A stretch of 64,000 nucleotides of DNA. It comes from Cyanobium sp. N.Huapi 1H5. GTDB lineage: Bacteria > Cyanobacteriota > Cyanobacteriia > PCC-6307 > Cyanobiaceae. Below are positions 56,733 through 64,000 of the stretch, piece by piece. Below the pieces are notes generated by a model. That model was not told the DNA's origin, did no database searches, and saw only the letters and a program-made list of their open reading frames with translations. The stretch covers positions 186,001-250,000 of the forward strand of contig NZ_JAGQBH010000002.1 in assembly GCF_024345535.1 (NCBI RefSeq), written 5' to 3'. Both the position numbers and the translations under genes were made by a program. Positions within the stretch are counted from its first letter, which is position 1. Every line of letters starts with the position of its first letter.

Positions 56733-59700
56733 TGGTCGTCACCGCCGCCATCCACCACCCCACCGACCGCATCGGCTTCCTCGACTGGCTGCACGGTCCG
56801 ACCCGGCCGGTGCTCGTCTTCGACGGGGCCACGGGCACGTCTCTGCAGGAGATGAACCTGACGGCGGAGGATTTCGGTGGTGCGGCCCTGGAGGGCTGCA
56901 ACGAAAACCTTGTCTTCACCCGGCCCGATGCGGTCCAGGCGGTCCACCGCCAGTTCCTGGAGGTGGGTTGCGACGTGATCGAAACCGACACCTTCGGGGC
57001 CGCCTCGATCGTGCTGGCGGAGTACGGACTGGAGGCCCAGGCCTTCGCCATCAACCGCCGGGCCGCTGAGCTGGCCCGCGAGATGGCCGCCGCCTACAGC
57101 ACGCCCGACAAGCCCCGGTTCGTGGCCGGCTCGATGGGGCCCACCACCAAACTGCCCACCCTCGGCCACATCGACTTCGACACGATGAAGGCCTCGTTCC
57201 GGGAGCAGGCCGCCGGCCTGATCGCCGGTGACGTCGACCTGTTCATCGTCGAGACCTGCCAGGACGTGCTGCAGATCAAGGCGGCCCTGCAGGGCATCGA
57301 GGAGGCCTTCAGCGCCGCCGGAGAGCGGCGTCCGCTGATGGTCTCGGTGACCATGGAAACCACCGGCACCATGCTGGTCGGCTCTGACATCGCCGCCGTG
57401 GTGGCGATCCTGGAGCCCTTCCCGATCGACGTGCTCGGCCTCAACTGCGCCACCGGCCCGGAGCAGATGAAGGAGCACATCCGCTACCTGAGCCAGCACA
57501 GTCCCTTCGTGGTGAGCTGCATCCCCAACGCCGGACTGCCGGAGAACATCGGCGGGGTGGCCCACTACCGGCTCACCCCCACCGAGATGCGGATGCAGCT
57601 GATGCACTTCGTCGAGGATCTGGGGGTCCAGGTGATCGGCGGCTGCTGCGGCACCACCCCCGCCCATATCGGCGCCCTGGCGGACCTCGCCGCCGGCCTG
57701 AAGCCCGCCCCCCGCGAGGTGCGCCAGCCCCGGCAGCGGCTGGAGCGGCCGCCGCTCCACTACGAGCCGGCGGTGGCCTCGATCTATGGCGTCACCCCGT
57801 ACTTCCAGGACAACTCCTTCCTGATCATCGGCGAGCGGCTCAATGCCAGCGGCTCCAAGAAGGTGCGCGAACTGCTCAACGCCGAGGACTGGGATGGCCT
57901 GGTGGCGGTGGCCCGCGGCCAGGTGAAGGAGAACGCCCACGTGCTCGATGTGAACGTCGACTATGTGGGGCGCGATGGGGTGAAGGACATGCACGATCTG
58001 GTGAGCCGCCTGGTCACCAACGTGAATCTGCCGCTGATGCTCGATTCCACCGAGTGGCAGAAGATGGAGGCTGGCCTGAAGGTGGCCGGCGGCAAGTGCA
58101 TCCTCAATTCCACCAACTACGAGGACGGCGACGAGCGCTTCTTCAAGGTGCTCGAACTGGCCCGTGACTACGGCGCCGGCGTGGTGGTGGGCACGATCGA
58201 TGAGGAGGGCATGGCCCGCACCGCCGAGCGGAAGTTCGCCATCGCCCAGCGGGCCTACCGGGATGCCCTCGAGTTCGGCCTGCCGGCCCACGAGATCTTC
58301 TACGACCCCCTCGCCCTGCCGATCTCCACCGGCATCGAGGAGGACCGGGCCAATGCGGCCGCCACGATCGAGGCGATCCGCCACATCCGCCGGGATCTTC
58401 CCGGCGTGCATGTGGTGCTGGGGGTGAGCAACGTCAGCTTCGGGCTGTCCCCGGCCGCCCGCATCGTGCTGAATTCGGTCTTCCTGCACGACTGCTGCAC
58501 CGCCGGCATGGATGCGGCGATCGTCAGCCCGGCGAAGATCCTGCCCCTGGCCAAGATCAGCGAGGAGCACCAGCTGATCTGCCGCGACCTGATCCACGAC
58601 CGGCGGCGTTTCGAGGACGGCATCTGCGTCCATGACCCCCTCACCCTGCTGACCAGCGAGTTCGAGGGGGTGAGCGCCAAAGAAGCGAGGGCCTCAGGGC
58701 CGTCCCTGGCCGATCTGCCCCTGGAGGAGCGGCTCAAGCAGCACATCATCGACGGCGAACGCATCGGCCTGGAGCCCGCCCTCCAGGAGGCCCTGGCGGA
58801 GCATCCACCGCTGAAGATCATCAACACCTTCCTGCTGGATGGCATGAAGGTGGTGGGAGAACTGTTCGGCTCGGGCCAGATGCAGCTGCCTTTCGTGCTG
58901 CAGAGCGCCGAAACCATGAAGGCGGCCGTCGCCTTTCTTGAACCGCACATGGAGCGCCAGGAGGGCGAATCCAGCAGCAAGGGCAAGTTCCTGATCGCCA
59001 CCGTCAAGGGGGACGTTCACGACATCGGCAAGAACCTGGTGGACATCATCCTCACCAACAATGGTTATGAGGTGGTGAATCTGGGCATCAAGCAGAGCGT
59101 CGACGCGATCGTTGAGGCCCAGCGGCAGCACGGGGCCGACTGCATCGCCATGAGTGGCCTGCTGGTGAAATCCACCGCCTTCATGAAGGACAACCTCGAA
59201 ACGTTCAACGAGGTCGGCATTTCCGTTCCGGTCATTCTTGGCGGTGCGGCGTTGACGCCGCGGTTCGTCAACGGCGACTGCCGAGCGGCCTACCGGGGCC
59301 AGGTGATCTATGGCCGGGACGCCTTCGCCGACCTGCGCTTCATGGATGCCCTGATGGAGGCCAAGGCGGCGGGCCGTTGGGACGACCACCAGGGTTTCCT
59401 CGACGGCGCTCCCGAGGGCCTGGGGCTCACCGAGCCCGCGGCTTCCGCGACGCATGCCGATTCGGGCCAAGCGGCCGACGAGTCTGGGGAGGCTGCGGTG
59501 GCGGCCGAACCTGTGGCGGCAGAGACGGTGGCGGCCGGCAGCGACGAGCGCTCCGCGGCGGTGCCCGCCGAACCGGCCATCGCGCCCCCGTTCTGGGGCA
59601 CCCGGGTGCTCACGGAGGCGGAGATCGACCTCGACGAGGTGTTCGCCTACCTGGATCGCAACGCCCTCTTCGCCGGCCAGTGGCAGCTGCGCAAGACCCA

Positions 59701-60424
59701 GCAGCAGAGCCGACAGGACTACGAGGCGATGCTCGCCGAGAAGGCGGAGCCGGTGCTGCAGGAATGGCTCGGACGCTGCCGCACGGAGGGTCTGCTCACC
59801 CCCCGGGTGGCCTACGGCTACTTCCCCTGCGGCCGCGCCGGCAACGCCTTGGTGGTGTTCGATCCCGCGGCGATGGCCGATGGGGCCGTGGCCGCCAGCG
59901 GCGGCGGCGAGCTGGGGCGCTTCGTCCTGCCGCGCCAGCGCGGCGGCAACCGCTACTGCATCGCCGACTTCTACCGCGACCTGGAGCCGGGCCCGGACGG
60001 CGCCCCGCGGCCGAGCGATGTGCTGCCGATGCAGGCCGTCACCATGGGAGAGGGGGCCACCAGCTTCGCCCAGGAGCTCTTCCGGGCCGACCGGTACAGC
60101 GACTACCTCTATTTCCATGGCCTGGCGGTCCAGATGGCCGAGGCCCTCGCCGAATGGACCCATGCCCGCATCCGGCGGGAGATGGGATTCGCCGCCGGCG
60201 AGCCGGCCGCCCTCCGGGACGTGCTGGCCCAGCGCTACCGGGGCAGCCGCTACTCCTTCGGCTATCCCGCCTGCCCGAACGTGGCCGACTCCCGCCAGCA
60301 GCTCGCCTGGCTGGGCACCGACCGCATCGGCCTGACCATGGACGAGAGCGACCAGCTGGAGCCGGAGCAGAGCACCACCGCCCTGGTGGCCCTCCACAGC
60401 CAGGCCAGGTACTTCAGCGCCTGA
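56732..60424 (+). CDS. metH: Cobalamin-dependent methionine synthase
   Basis: MetH remethylates homocysteine using methyl-THF and B12. The 1230-aa protein has all four modules in order: homocysteine-binding with zinc Cys in LNCATG and GGCCGTTP, the pterin-binding domain, the B12 domain with [15 protein letters not shown] (B12-ligating His), and the C-terminal AdoMet reactivation domain with [11 protein letters not shown]. Between the B12 and reactivation domains (about residues 896-952) lies an Ala/Glu/Ser-rich, low-complexity linker, longer than usual. cobN lies on the other side of ilvE. Confidence 0.97.
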   Translation: MVVTAAIHHPTDRIGFLDWLHGPTRPVLVFDGATGTSLQEMNLTAEDFGGAALEGCNENLVFTRPDAVQAVHRQFLEVGCDVIETDTFGAASIVLAEYGLEAQAFAINRRAAELAREMAAAYSTPDKPRFVAGSMGPTTKLPTLGHIDFDTMKASFREQAAGLIAGDVDLFIVETCQDVLQIKAALQGIEEAFSAAGERRPLMVSVTMETTGTMLVGSDIAAVVAILEPFPIDVLGLNCATGPEQMKEHIRYLSQHSPFVVSCIPNAGLPENIGGVAHYRLTPTEMRMQLMHFVEDLGVQVIGGCCGTTPAHIGALADLAAGLKPAPREVRQPRQRLERPPLHYEPAVASIYGVTPYFQDNSFLIIGERLNASGSKKVRELLNAEDWDGLVAVARGQVKENAHVLDVNVDYVGRDGVKDMHDLVSRLVTNVNLPLMLDSTEWQKMEAGLKVAGGKCILNSTNYEDGDERFFKVLELARDYGAGVVVGTIDEEGMARTAERKFAIAQRAYRDALEFGLPAHEIFYDPLALPISTGIEEDRANAAATIEAIRHIRRDLPGVHVVLGVSNVSFGLSPAARIVLNSVFLHDCCTAGMDAAIVSPAKILPLAKISEEHQLICRDLIHDRRRFEDGICVHDPLTLLTSEFEGVSAKEARASGPSLADLPLEERLKQHIIDGERIGLEPALQEALAEHPPLKIINTFLLDGMKVVGELFGSGQMQLPFVLQSAETMKAAVAFLEPHMERQEGESSSKGKFLIATVKGDVHDIGKNLVDIILTNNGYEVVNLGIKQSVDAIVEAQRQHGADCIAMSGLLVKSTAFMKDNLETFNEVGISVPVILGGAALTPRFVNGDCRAAYRGQVIYGRDAFADLRFMDALMEAKAAGRWDDHQGFLDGAPEGLGLTEPAASATHADSGQAADESGEAAVAAEPVAAETVAAGSDERSAAVPAEPAIAPPFWGTRVLTEAEIDLDEVFAYLDRNALFAGQWQLRKTQQQSRQDYEAMLAEKAEPVLQEWLGRCRTEGLLTPRVAYGYFPCGRAGNALVVFDPAAMADGAVAASGGGELGRFVLPRQRGGNRYCIADFYRDLEPGPDGAPRPSDVLPMQAVTMGEGATSFAQELFRADRYSDYLYFHGLAVQMAEALAEWTHARIRREMGFAAGEPAALRDVLAQRYRGSRYSFGYPACPNVADSRQQLAWLGTDRIGLTMDESDQLEPEQSTTALVALHSQARYFSA

Positions 60425-60475
60425 GCCCGGACCCCCGGCCATGGCAGGCTTTGCTCACCCTTCGCATCCCTGGCC

Positions 60476-60748
60476 ATGGCCATCGCAGGACCCGGCGGCG
60501 TCGATGACGCGATCGCGGCAGGCATGGATCTGGACGGCTCCCCGATCCCGGCCGCCATGCTCGCCCTCTACGGCGAAGTGATGGAACTGGAGAGCCGCCG
60601 GGCCCGCAGCGGCGTCAAGAAGTCGATGCGCAACCGCATCGTCCGCACCGGAGCCAAGCACCTCGATCGGCTCACCCTCGACCAGCGCCTGCGGGAAGCC
60701 GGCTGGGAGGGCCTCAAGGACAAGGAGATCGCCTTCTTCTACGGCTGA
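60476..60748 (+). CDS. Small conserved protein of unknown function (90 aa)
   Basis: A 90-aa protein. The core from residue 17 (MDLDGSPIPAAMLALYGEVMELESRR) to the end (RLREAGWEGLKDKEIAFFYG) looks well folded and basic in the middle (ARSGVKKSMRNRIVRT). The first 16 residues may not be real; ATG 60524 is an alternative start. No motif, signal or membrane segment is visible. It is convergent with a 75-aa acidic protein and separated from it by a hairpin. Confidence 0.7.
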   Translation: MAIAGPGGVDDAIAAGMDLDGSPIPAAMLALYGEVMELESRRARSGVKKSMRNRIVRTGAKHLDRLTLDQRLREAGWEGLKDKEIAFFYG

Positions 60749-60766
60749 GCCCGCCCGACGGGCTCA
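60746..60766. terminator. Hairpin between two small convergent genes
   Basis: TGAGCCCG (60746-60753) pairs with CGGGCTCA (60759-60766) over 8 bp with a 5-base loop. The left arm begins with the TGA stop of the 90-aa gene. No T-tract. Confidence 0.5.
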
Positions 60767-60779
60767 GAGGCAGAGGGGC

Positions 60780-61007
60780 TCAGCTGCAGAGCTCCTCCAG
60801 GCTGTCGATCACGTCCTGCTGAAAGGCGTCGAGGGCGTCGGAGTCGCTCAGGTCGATCCCTTCACCGGCGGCGTTCTGGGTGAGTTCCTGGAAGTGGAAG
60901 GCACCCTCGCCATGGGCCAGAAACTCCATGGCGGAGGGCTCACCGCTTTCCTTGTAGGCGTCGCAGAGGGCCAGGAAGGCCGCATCCTCGGTGAAATCCC
61001 AGCTCAT
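60780..61007 (-). CDS. Small acidic protein of unknown function (75 aa)
   Basis: A 75-aa strongly acidic protein (MSWDFTEDAAFLALCDAYKESG, FQELTQNAAGEGIDLSD, ending IDSLEELCS). It is soluble with no signal peptide, predicted mostly helical, with two cysteines. Acidity and size resemble small regulatory or Nif11-like leader proteins, but I do not recognise a family. The start is ATG 61007. Upstream is 116 bp without other genes. Confidence 0.65.
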   Translation of the reverse strand: MSWDFTEDAAFLALCDAYKESGEPSAMEFLAHGEGAFHFQELTQNAAGEGIDLSDSDALDAFQQDVIDSLEELCS

Positions 61008-61123
61008 GAAGGGGGTCGTGCTGAAAGACCTTTAACCCCTCTCCCCCGGAATTCGTCAACCTCCTGGGGGCAATTTGTGCCAGTCCTCCGTCAGACTCTC
61101 CCCGTTCCTGCACCGCCCCGGCC

Positions 61124-61510
61124 TTGGTCGCCTCCCCCCTGCAGCCCCCTGCCGAAAGCCGCAATGTGCTGGGAGAACCGCTGCAGGAGTGCGGGTGTGC
61201 GCCGCTCACCGGATGGTTCAGGGACGGCTACTGCCATGCCGATCCCGGTGATTTCGGCCGCCACACGGTCTGCTGCGTGGTGAACGAGTCCTTTCTGAGC
61301 TACAGCCGCGCCCAGGGCAACGACCTCTCGACCCCGGTGCCGGCCTACAACTTCCCCGGCCTGCGCCCCGGCGACCACTGGTGCGTCTGCGCCGCCCGCT
61401 GGCTGGAGGCCTACGAAGACGGCATGGCCCCGCCGGTGCGGCTGGAGAGCTCCGCCCTCTCCACCCTCGAGGTGATCCCCCTGGAGGTCCTGCGCAGCCA
61501 CGCCGCCTGA
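61124..61510 (+). CDS. DUF2237 family protein
   Basis: A 128-aa protein with the DUF2237 pattern NVLGEPLQECGCAPLTGWFRDGYCH and GRHTVCCVVNESFLSYS, then PGLRPGDHWCVCAARWLEAYEDG. Several cysteines and the tight fold suggest metal or cofactor binding, but the function is not established. The start TTG 61124 is the best available. It is convergent with an SDR gene, with a CGCCGC-CTGA-GCGGCG hairpin at the stop. Confidence 0.85.
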   Translation: MVASPLQPPAESRNVLGEPLQECGCAPLTGWFRDGYCHADPGDFGRHTVCCVVNESFLSYSRAQGNDLSTPVPAYNFPGLRPGDHWCVCAARWLEAYEDGMAPPVRLESSALSTLEVIPLEVLRSHAA

Positions 61511-61516
61511 GCGGCG
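61501..61516. terminator. Hairpin at the DUF2237 stop
   Basis: CGCCGC-CTGA-GCGGCG is a perfect 6-bp hairpin whose 4-base loop carries the TGA stop. It faces the SDR gene stop at 61533. No T-tract. Confidence 0.4.
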
Positions 61517-61532
61517 TCCGGCATCTCACGCC

Positions 61533-62261
61533 TCACCAGGGCACCGGCGAGCCGTCCCAGGCGAGGAAGGCGCCGCTTCCGGCGGCCGTCTGGCCCTCCA
61601 GCACATCCAGCAGGTGGGCGGCGGCCCGCTCCGGGCTGAACAGGGCTGCGGGCGGCACGGAGCGGCCGAAAGGGGCCGAGAGCGGGGTGGCGGTGGTGCC
61701 GGGATGGAGCAGGGTCACGCAGGCCAAAGGGAGCCGGCGCTGCCATTCGATCGCCAGGGTGCGCAACAGCTGGTTCTGGGCCGCCTTGGCCGCCCGATAG
61801 GCGTACCAGCCGCCTAGGCGGTTGTCGCCGATGCTGCCCACCCGGGCCGAAAGGCTGGCGAAGTGCACCGGCCGGTCCCTGGGCAGGGCGGCCTCGATCG
61901 CCTGGGCCAGCAGAAGGGGGCCGAAGGCGTTGACGGCGAAGCTGCGCTCCAGGGCCTGGCGGTTCACCTGGGACAGGCGCTTCTCCGGCTGCAGCGCCCC
62001 CTCATGCAGAAGCCCGGCGGTGTTGATCACGATCCGGAGCGGGGCGAGCTCGCCGGCGGCACGGGCGGCCAACGCGGCCAGGCTGGCGTCATCGGCCAGA
62101 TCGAGCGGAATGTCCGCCCCACGGCGACCGGCGGTGCGGACCCGCAGACCCGGTGCCCGCCCGGCCAGCTCGGCCGCCAGCGCCCGGCCGATGCCCCCCG
62201 GGCCCACGATCAGGGCCTGCCCCTCCCACGCTTGCCAGCAGGGGTTGGTGGCGGTCGGCAT
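61533..62261 (-). CDS. Short-chain dehydrogenase (C-factor/CsgA-like)
   Basis: A 242-aa SDR with the nucleotide loop LIVGPGGIGRALA, an NTAG-like motif (INTAGLLHEG), catalytic Ser in ASLSARVGSIGD and YxxxK (YAYRAAKAAQN). The glycine loop GPGGIG varies from the classical GxxxGxG, as in CsgA-like enzymes. ATG 62261 (MPTATNPC) is chosen. The substrate is unknown. It diverges from gpsA across a 63-bp gap. Confidence 0.85.
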   Translation of the reverse strand: MPTATNPCWQAWEGQALIVGPGGIGRALAAELAGRAPGLRVRTAGRRGADIPLDLADDASLAALAARAAGELAPLRIVINTAGLLHEGALQPEKRLSQVNRQALERSFAVNAFGPLLLAQAIEAALPRDRPVHFASLSARVGSIGDNRLGGWYAYRAAKAAQNQLLRTLAIEWQRRLPLACVTLLHPGTTATPLSAPFGRSVPPAALFSPERAAAHLLDVLEGQTAAGSGAFLAWDGSPVPW

Positions 62262-62324
62262 GGCGGGAAGGGGGATGGCGCATGATGGCAGTTCCATCCG
62301 GGGAACCGCCCCGCGCATCGGTCC

Positions 62325-63245
62325 ATGAGTCTGCGCATCACCGTGCTGGGTCGGGGTGCCTGGGGCGGCACATTGCTGCGGCTCTGGGAGCGCCAGGGCC
62401 ACCATCTGCGCAGCTGGTCGCGGCGGGATGGGGGAGACCCGGGGTCCCTGCTGCAGGACTGCGACCTGGTGGTGGCGGCCGTGTCGATGGTGGGGGTCGC
62501 CCCCCTGGGCCAGAGCCTGCAGGGACGCTGGCCGGAGGGCCTGCCGTTGCTGAGCTGCAGCAAGGGGATCGATCTGGACAGCCTGTGCACCGCCAGCCAG
62601 CTCTGGCGGCGCCACCTGCCCGCGGTGTCGCTGGCGGTGCTGAGCGGCCCGAATCTGGCGGAGGAACTGGAGAGGGGCCTGCCGGCGGCCAGCGTGCTCA
62701 GCAGCGACGACCCCGGGCTGGCTCGACGGCTGCAGGAGGAGTTGCGCACCCCGCACCTGCGGCTGTACACCAACGCCGATCCCATCGGCACCGAGGCGGC
62801 CGGGGCCCTCAAGAACGTGATCGCCCTGGCCGCCGGCATCAGTGACGGCCTGGGCCTGGGGGCGAACGCCAAGGCCTCCCTGCTGTGCCGGGGCCTGGCG
62901 GAGATCGCCGTCGTGCTCCAGGCCCTCGGCGGCCAGCCCACCACGCTCTACGGCCTGGCCGGCCTGGGGGATCTGCTGGCCACGGCGAACAGCAGCCTGA
63001 GCCGCAACTATCGCTTCGGCAGCCTCCTGGCCGAGGGTTGCGACGAAGCCACCGCCCTCGGCCGGATCGGCGCCACCGTGGAGGGGCCCCGCACCGCCCG
63101 CGCCACCCTGGCCCTGGCCTTGAGGGAGGGCTGGCAACTGCCCATCTGCGGCCAGGTGGTGCGCCTGCTGGCGGGCGAGCTGGAGGCCCGCCAGGCCGTG
63201 CAGGAGCTGATGCAGCGCGACCTGCGGGCCGAAGCGGCCGCCTGA
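62325..63245 (+). CDS. gpsA: Glycerol-3-phosphate dehydrogenase [NAD(P)+]
   Basis: GpsA makes sn-glycerol-3-phosphate for membrane lipids. The 306-aa product has the NAD loop VLGRGAWGGTLLRL at the start (second Gly of GxGxxG-like loop as GRGAWG), the catalytic lysine region GAALKNVIALAAGISDGLGLG-type segment, TEAAGALKN and LAGLGDLLATANSSLSRNYRFG near the substrate site. ATG 62325. Slightly shorter than many GpsA proteins (about 330 aa). Confidence 0.93.
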   Translation: MSLRITVLGRGAWGGTLLRLWERQGHHLRSWSRRDGGDPGSLLQDCDLVVAAVSMVGVAPLGQSLQGRWPEGLPLLSCSKGIDLDSLCTASQLWRRHLPAVSLAVLSGPNLAEELERGLPAASVLSSDDPGLARRLQEELRTPHLRLYTNADPIGTEAAGALKNVIALAAGISDGLGLGANAKASLLCRGLAEIAVVLQALGGQPTTLYGLAGLGDLLATANSSLSRNYRFGSLLAEGCDEATALGRIGATVEGPRTARATLALALREGWQLPICGQVVRLLAGELEARQAVQELMQRDLRAEAAA

Positions 63246-63315
63246 GGCGAGACGGCTGTCCCGGTGTGGCGGCACGGTGCAATGGGGCGACCGTCCTGCG
63301 CCGGGCGGCGACGGA

Positions 63316-63330
63316 GCCGGATTCTCCGGC
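63316..63330 (+). terminator. Hairpin downstream of gpsA
   Basis: GCCGGA-TTC-TCCGGC is a perfect 6-bp hairpin 70 bp past gpsA and 32 bp before the next start codon. It may end the gpsA transcript or be part of the next gene's leader. A weakly T/C-rich stretch follows. Confidence 0.4.
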
Positions 63331-63362
63331 ATGATCCTCTCAATCCTTTGTGAATCCTTGCC

Positions 63363-64000
63363 GTGAGCCGGCACGTCAAGGCCGCCATCGCCGCTCTCCG
63401 GGCCACGGGCCGGCGACTGCTCCACGGTTGCCGCCGCCACCCGATCCTGCTCACCGCTCCCCTCGCCGTGGTGGCGGTGGGGGCCGGTTTCGCCGCCCAG
63501 GAGCTGATCCCGGCGGGGGCCTCCCGCTCGGACCCCGACCTGCTCGAAGCCCTGATCGCCCAGCCCCGGGAGGTCTCCCAGCAGGCTGCGGACGCCAGCG
63601 AATCCCCCGACAAGGATCTGCTGGCGGCGGCCTCCCTGCAGGCCCAGCGCACCAGCCTCAGCCATCCCGACCCGGCCCTGGTGGAACCGGAGGCCGGCGC
63701 TGAGGTTCCCCTCGAGATCCGGGTGGCCCTGCTGGGTGCCTCCCCCTCCCCCCGGCTGGGCGCCAGCGGCTACTGGCGACTGGTCGACCGGGACGGACGC
63801 CCCGTCCAGGAGGGCGGCCCCGCTGACGCGCCCGACCTGGCGGCTGCCATGGCCGGACGGGCCGAGGTCTGGATGGAGACGGGCTCCGACCATGTCCTGC
63901 AGGTGGACGGGCGGCCCTACGAAGGCCGCCTGAGGGTGCTGCGCGGATCCCAGGGCCTGCAGCTCGTGAACCACGTCTCCCTGGAGCGCTACATCAGCTC
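63363..64000 (+). CDS. SpoIID/LytB domain protein (partial, 3' end outside window)
   Basis: The first 212 codons of a membrane-anchored protein, cut by the window edge. It starts at GTG 63363 (MSRHVKAA). A basic N-terminus is followed by one hydrophobic helix (ILLTAPLAVVAVGAGFAA), an acidic linker, and the start of a SpoIID-type domain: EIRVALLGA, VDGRPYEGRLRVLRG and VNHVSLERYISS, the hallmark lead into the SpoIID catalytic core. SpoIID proteins degrade peptidoglycan glycan strands; in cyanobacteria they are probable cell-wall enzymes. Confidence 0.8.
   Translation, partial: MSRHVKAAIAALRATGRRLLHGCRRHPILLTAPLAVVAVGAGFAAQELIPAGASRSDPDLLEALIAQPREVSQQAADASESPDKDLLAAASLQAQRTSLSHPDPALVEPEAGAEVPLEIRVALLGASPSPRLGASGYWRLVDRDGRPVQEGGPADAPDLAAAMAGRAEVWMETGSDHVLQVDGRPYEGRLRVLRGSQGLQLVNHVSLERYIS

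Noticed and set aside
61533-63974. An 813-codon frame extending the SDR gene upstream across gpsA
   Set aside because: Only the last 242 codons match an SDR. The rest is antisense to gpsA and the SpoIID gene; the SDR starts at ATG 62261.

Overview
The window is a compact, very G+C-rich stretch of a cyanobacterial chromosome. Photosystem I subunit psaK, the Ycf49-like DUF2499 protein, a Ycf35-like DUF1257 protein, cyanobacterial-type hfq, hemJ, DUF3110, DUF1995 and DUF4330 all point to a cyanobacterium. The composition and gene content fit a picocyanobacterium of the Cyanobium / high-GC Synechococcus kind (inference; no marker gene for species placement is present). I count 61 protein genes, the first and last cut by the window edges, and one tRNA. 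No gap between genes exceeds about 150 bases. I see no insertion sequence, prophage, CRISPR array, integrase or other sign of a mobile island.

Layout. 1-7325: scpB (partial) and ilvA; dxs with a coupled FAD oxidoreductase; psaK; the overlapping DUF2499/DUF3593 membrane pair; csaB. 7365-12336: a Tat-type peroxiredoxin, rpmB and a four-gene sugar-type ABC importer with 4-bp overlaps. 12387-17157: htpG, a 7Fe-type ferredoxin, hisZ, an inositol-monophosphatase-family phosphatase and a plant-type [2Fe-2S] ferredoxin, all on the minus strand. 17264-20270: tRNA-Ser(GGA) and pstCAB with a Pho-box-like site. 20395-24924: dnaK(3)-dnaJ, DUF3110, murQ. 24890-29944: mtnP, a cyclophilin, ribBA, argC, purN. 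29952-33867: Ycf35-like, M61 peptidase and N-acetylmuramoyl-L-alanine amidase in overlapping order, facing a lytic-transglycosylase-like protein. 34039-37659: pgi, then frmA and fghA for glutathione-dependent formaldehyde oxidation. 37677-42956: hfq-leuS diverging from dapF and a cysteine desulfurase. 42983-47110: DUF1995, DUF4330, dacB, a coiled-coil protein, coaD. 47195-51957: flavin reductase, uvrC, a small secreted protein, hemJ, a PHP phosphoesterase, an unknown 178-aa protein. 51982-60424: cobN diverging from ilvE-metH. 60476-64000: two small unknown proteins, DUF2237, an SDR, gpsA and the start of a SpoIID-domain protein.

How the genes work together. Most are housekeeping: isoprenoid and pigment precursors (dxs, FAD oxidoreductase), amino acids (ilvA, ilvE, hisZ, argC, dapF, metH), riboflavin, CoA, heme and cobalamin steps, translation (leuS, rpmB, tRNA-Ser), chaperones (htpG, dnaK, dnaJ) and wall turnover (murQ, dacB, amidase). 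Tight packing with 1-17 bp overlaps, often at GTG or TTG starts, suggests widespread translational coupling. Most convergent gene pairs are separated by a short perfect hairpin that includes or touches a stop codon and lacks a T-tract.

I found no clearly new multi-gene system. The best leads are the cysteine-motif C-terminal extension on DapF next to a cysteine desulfurase, the coupled Ycf35-like/M61/amidase group, the phosphatase beside hisZ as a candidate histidinol-phosphatase, and the unknown gene at 51421-51957.
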